From Kangiellaceae bacterium (lineage in GTDB: Bacteria > Pseudomonadota > Gammaproteobacteria > Enterobacterales > Kangiellaceae), in assembly GCA_013373015.1 (NCBI GenBank), contig JABXIQ010000027.1, forward strand, positions 40,834-104,833: a stretch of 64,000 nucleotides of DNA, written 5' to 3'. A program made the position numbers and the translations under genes. The notes under the pieces were generated by a model. It had not been told where the DNA came from and did no database searches. It saw only the letters and a program-made list of their open reading frames with translations. Below, one piece after another: positions 61,458 through 64,000 of the stretch (within the stretch, counting starts at the first letter, position 1; each line of letters opens with the position of its first letter).

Positions 61458-61823
61458 ATGGCGCGTGTACTTATTGTGGATGATTCTCCAACAGAAGCGC
61501 ATATCTTAACGGGTATTTTAGAAAAAAATGGTCATCAGGTAATTACTGCTCCTGATGGCGAATCTGGTATCGTTTCAGCTAAGGCGAACACACCCGATTT
61601 AATCTTAATGGATGTGGTGATGCCAGGTCTAAATGGCTTCCAAGCTACTCGCCAACTGAAAAAAGACCCTTCTACATCCTCAATTCCCATTATTATCGTT
61701 TCAACCAAATCGCAAGCAACTGACCGAGTATGGGGTATGCGCCAAGGTGCAAACGACTATATCACCAAACCAGTTGACGAAGCTGCTTTGGTGGAATCAA
61801 TGAATAACGTATTAGGATCGTAA
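61458..61823 (+). CDS. pilH: Twitching motility response regulator PilH
   Basis: 121-residue CheY-like receiver. The phosphoacceptor is D52 in LMDVVMPGLNG, the acidic pair is D8-D9, and the conserved Lys is in YITKPVDE. In Pseudomonas PilH acts against PilG, as a phosphate sink or retraction regulator. GAGAGAGG lies about 8 bases before the ATG. pilI starts 6 bases after its stop. Confidence 0.95.
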   Translation: MARVLIVDDSPTEAHILTGILEKNGHQVITAPDGESGIVSAKANTPDLILMDVVMPGLNGFQATRQLKKDPSTSSIPIIIVSTKSQATDRVWGMRQGANDYITKPVDEAALVESMNNVLGS

Positions 61824-61829
61824 GAATCT

Positions 61830-62378
61830 ATGTCTAATCATGATGTGACTAATGTAGTACACATTCTTGCTGACATGGCGTCGCGCAGCCAGGCGCACAA
61901 AGAATCGCTGCCACAACACGATATTCGCGGTGGCGCTTTCTGGAGTGGGGTTGGATTTAGTTTGAGTGGGATCGATTATCTTGCGCCATTGGATGAGATC
62001 ACCGAAATTATTTCTGTTCCTCAAACCACTAAAGTTCCTGGTTCTAAAGGTTGGCTCAAGGGAGTCGCAAATCTGCGTGGTGTCTTATTAGCGCTGGTGG
62101 ATCTACAGGAATTTCTTGGGCGACAAAGCTCGCGTAATGTATTAAAGCAACGGGTTCTAGTTATTGATCAACAGGGTTCCTACCTTGGTTTGATCGTGGA
62201 CGAAGTTCGTGGCTTGCATCACTTCGAAGAAGGTGAGCAAGTAGAACAAGGATTAACTGCGGATGCGGTGATTGCGCCTTATATTATTGGCGGATTTGAA
62301 CGTGATACGCAGTTATGGCGTGTATTTGGTATGAAAGAGCTGGCCGAAAGTGGTGAGCTACACCAAGTCGCTCTTTAA
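61830..62378 (+). CDS. pilI: CheW-like adaptor PilI
   Basis: 182-residue CheW-domain adaptor that couples the PilJ receptor to the ChpA kinase. The CheW fold occupies about residues 40-175, with VGFSLSGIDYLAPLDEITEI, the LPGxxGWxxGxxNLRG-like segment PGSKGWLKGVANLRGVLLAL, and LGLIVDEVRGL. It is tightly linked to pilH upstream and pilJ downstream. Confidence 0.94.
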   Translation: MSNHDVTNVVHILADMASRSQAHKESLPQHDIRGGAFWSGVGFSLSGIDYLAPLDEITEIISVPQTTKVPGSKGWLKGVANLRGVLLALVDLQEFLGRQSSRNVLKQRVLVIDQQGSYLGLIVDEVRGLHHFEEGEQVEQGLTADAVIAPYIIGGFERDTQLWRVFGMKELAESGELHQVAL

Positions 62379-62426
62379 TTTTTTATTTAACAACAATATG
62401 AAGTCAAGACGTCTCGGGAGCAACCT

Positions 62427-64000
62427 ATGAGTGAGACCAACAAAACAGCGAAAGCAGCAAAATCCGGTATTGGTATTTACGCTTTCTTATTGATCGTCAT
62501 CTTGATCGCGCTGGCAGCGAATGCGGTTTGGGGCTTTTTACAAAGTCAAAACCAATTCAAACGTACAGAGCTTGCATCACAGATGAAAGTATTGTCACAG
62601 CAGATTGCTACAAACGCCTCAGAGGCTGCGCAGGGTACACAAACCGCGTTCGCCGATTTGGATGCTGCAGCAAAACAGTTTGACGGAAACCTGCGTAAGT
62701 TGATGGATGGTGATAGCGTGGATAACTTGCCGGCAGCACCAGCCAATATTCGTGGCGGTTCTCTGCAAAGCCTGCAAACACTATGGAATGAAGTTAAGCC
62801 TAATACAGAAGCCATTCTTGCCAACCAAGAAGTGGTTAGTCGTATGTATACCAATGCAGATGAATTAGCTTTGCAAATTCCGAATATGCAAAGTGAGTAC
62901 GATAGTGTTATTGATAGTTTACTTGAAACCAATGCCCGTTCGGTTGATGTGTATTCGGCAACTCGTCAGAAATGGTTGGCCGAGCGTATTTCATCAGGCA
63001 TGCAAAAAGTATTGCGTGGTGGGGAAGACGCGGCAATTTCAGCGGAAAACTTTGGTAATGACGTAGATACTTTCGGACTTAATCTTGATGCACAAATCAA
63101 TGGTGATCCATTAGAAGGTACGCGCGGTATTTCAAATCCAACAGCTCTTGGGGCTTTGAACAATATTCAAAATGAATTCTTAACGGTAAGTGAAAAAGTT
63201 GATTATCTGGTATTCAGTACGCCAAAGCTGTTTGAAGTACAAAATGCCTCGGATGCGATTTTCGCGAGTTCAGAAAACCTTCTGAATAATACTACAGCGG
63301 TAGAAGAAGCATTCTCGTCGGTATCAACTAGTTTTACGGATTTTGGTAGTGCTTATATTTCAGCCGCTTTGTTCGGCTTGATCTTATTGCTGTTGGTTTT
63401 CATGTACTTAAGCCAACGTAAAGCGGAAAAAGCACGTTTACGCGAATCAGAAGTTGCAGCGGAAAGAGAGAAAGAAGAAAACGCGCAAAACCAGGAAGCG
63501 ATTATTCGATTGTTGGATGAGATTGACAGCTTGGCAGATGGTGACTTGACGGTAAAAGCAACGGTAACCGAGGACTTCACGGGTGCGATTGCTGACTCCT
63601 TCAACTTGACCATTGACCAGTTAAGAGGTGTGGTTGGCGCGATTAACGAAGCGGTTGACCAAGTATCAAAATCTGCTGATGAAACACAGCAAACTTCAAA
63701 CGCACTAGCAGAAGCATCTCGCCAACAGGCGCAAGAGATTACCGGTGCTTCAGCAGCGATTAACGAAATGGCGGTATCTATTGAGCAGGTATCAGCTAAC
63801 GCATCTGAATCATCTTCGGTTGCGGAAAAATCGGTAGAAATTGCTAAGAAAGGTGGTGAAGTTGTACGAAATACCATTCGAGGCATGGATACTATTCGTG
63901 AGCAGATCCAAGAAACTTCAAAGCGTATTAAGCGTCTAGGTGAATCATCGCAAGAGATTGGTAACATCGTATCGCTTATTAACGATATTGCTGACCAAAC
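62427..64000 (+). CDS. pilJ: Methyl-accepting chemotaxis protein PilJ (partial, runs off the window)
   Basis: Pilus chemoreceptor; 524 codons are visible with no stop. The N-terminus SETNKTAKAAKSG leads into a membrane helix (about 15-37), then two PilJ-type periplasmic helical regions (about 45-300; e.g. QMKVLSQQIATNASEAAQ) and a second membrane helix (about 310-330). A HAMP segment (IDSLADGDLTVKATVTEDF, about 370-388) and the first part of the MCP signalling coiled coil follow. GGGAG lies 6 bases before the ATG. The rest lies right of the window, presumably followed by pilK and chpA. Confidence 0.94.
   Translation, partial: MSETNKTAKAAKSGIGIYAFLLIVILIALAANAVWGFLQSQNQFKRTELASQMKVLSQQIATNASEAAQGTQTAFADLDAAAKQFDGNLRKLMDGDSVDNLPAAPANIRGGSLQSLQTLWNEVKPNTEAILANQEVVSRMYTNADELALQIPNMQSEYDSVIDSLLETNARSVDVYSATRQKWLAERISSGMQKVLRGGEDAAISAENFGNDVDTFGLNLDAQINGDPLEGTRGISNPTALGALNNIQNEFLTVSEKVDYLVFSTPKLFEVQNASDAIFASSENLLNNTTAVEEAFSSVSTSFTDFGSAYISAALFGLILLLLVFMYLSQRKAEKARLRESEVAAEREKEENAQNQEAIIRLLDEIDSLADGDLTVKATVTEDFTGAIADSFNLTIDQLRGVVGAINEAVDQVSKSADETQQTSNALAEASRQQAQEITGASAAINEMAVSIEQVSANASESSSVAEKSVEIAKKGGEVVRNTIRGMDTIREQIQETSKRIKRLGESSQEIGNIVSLINDIADQ

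Noticed and set aside
63353..63967. 204-codon minus-strand open frame
   Set aside because: Antisense to the coiled-coil signalling region of pilJ, whose regular codon pattern produces long reverse frames.
1..64000. CRISPR array, insertion sequence, prophage or integron
   Set aside because: No regular direct repeats with spacers, transposase, integrase or terminal inverted repeats were found in reading the window.

Overview
The window is chromosomal DNA of a moderately AT-rich Gram-negative gammaproteobacterium. The evidence is gene content and order: rdgB-hemW, yggT-proC-yggS, divergent pilT-pilU, ruvX-yqgE-tonB-gshB, and pilGHIJ divergent from gshB. From memory this order resembles the PA0386 to PA0411 region of Pseudomonas aeruginosa. 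LPS core genes, DUF481 and TonB-dependent outer membrane proteins, and cytochrome c5 also point to a Gram-negative, probably aerobic and marine-type bacterium. Base composition and the pepsin-like protease and aspartoacylase genes are reminiscent of Kangiellaceae, Oceanospirillales or Alteromonadales, but this placement is inference and no 16S gene is present.

Layout. 0-4 kb: a TetR regulator, an AraC regulator with an orphan FGGY sugar kinase, and a small exported protein. 3.7-8 kb: a minus-strand operon for cell-surface glycerol-phosphate or LPS core decoration (glycerophosphotransferase, TagD-like cytidylyltransferase, WaaE-like glycosyltransferase) ending in prlC, divergent from glutathione reductase. 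9.5-14 kb: TraB/GumN and ATP-grasp proteins and a PAS-GGDEF-EAL protein. 14-20 kb: gamma carbonic anhydrase, a DUF481 barrel, and the glyQ-glyS-gmhB-SDR operon. 20-29.5 kb: tag, tusA, dps, a TPR-GGDEF protein, a giant PD40-amidohydrolase and an unrecognised exported or anchored protein. 29.7-33.3 kb: cold shock protein, two cytochrome c5-like proteins, GNAT, rarD and VOC. 33.3-38.8 kb is the most unusual stretch: a MarR regulator with a four-cysteine tail, a palindromic operator and an exported acidic protein; a bacterial pepsin-like protease; and a His/Glu-rich TonB-dependent receptor with a small Cys-containing partner. 39-46 kb: ThrE-type exporter, nuclease, aspartoacylase, tRNA-Phe, yggX, mutY, SLC13 transporter, trmB. 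46-53 kb: lipoprotein, PAS-GGDEF, zinc-ribbon protein, hemW, rdgB, DUF4426, yggT, proC, yggS. 53-64 kb: type IV pilus retraction ATPases pilT-pilU, a dCache-EAL protein, ruvX-yqgE-tonB-gshB, and the Pil-Chp genes pilG-pilH-pilI-pilJ, the last cut by the window edge.

How it fits together. Type IV pilus twitching (pilT, pilU, pilGHIJ and possibly the TonB-like protein) shares the window with four cyclic-di-GMP proteins, one of them directly beside pilU, which suggests a surface-attached lifestyle. gor and gshB serve glutathione metabolism. gmhB and the glycerol-phosphate genes serve the LPS surface. No rRNA, insertion sequence, prophage or CRISPR array was seen, and no gene-free stretch exceeds 300 bases. 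Most of the window is ordinary core genome. The best candidates for something less described are the MarR/palindrome/exported-protein module, the pepsin-like enzyme with a DCG second active-site motif, and a possible small RNA upstream of rdgB.
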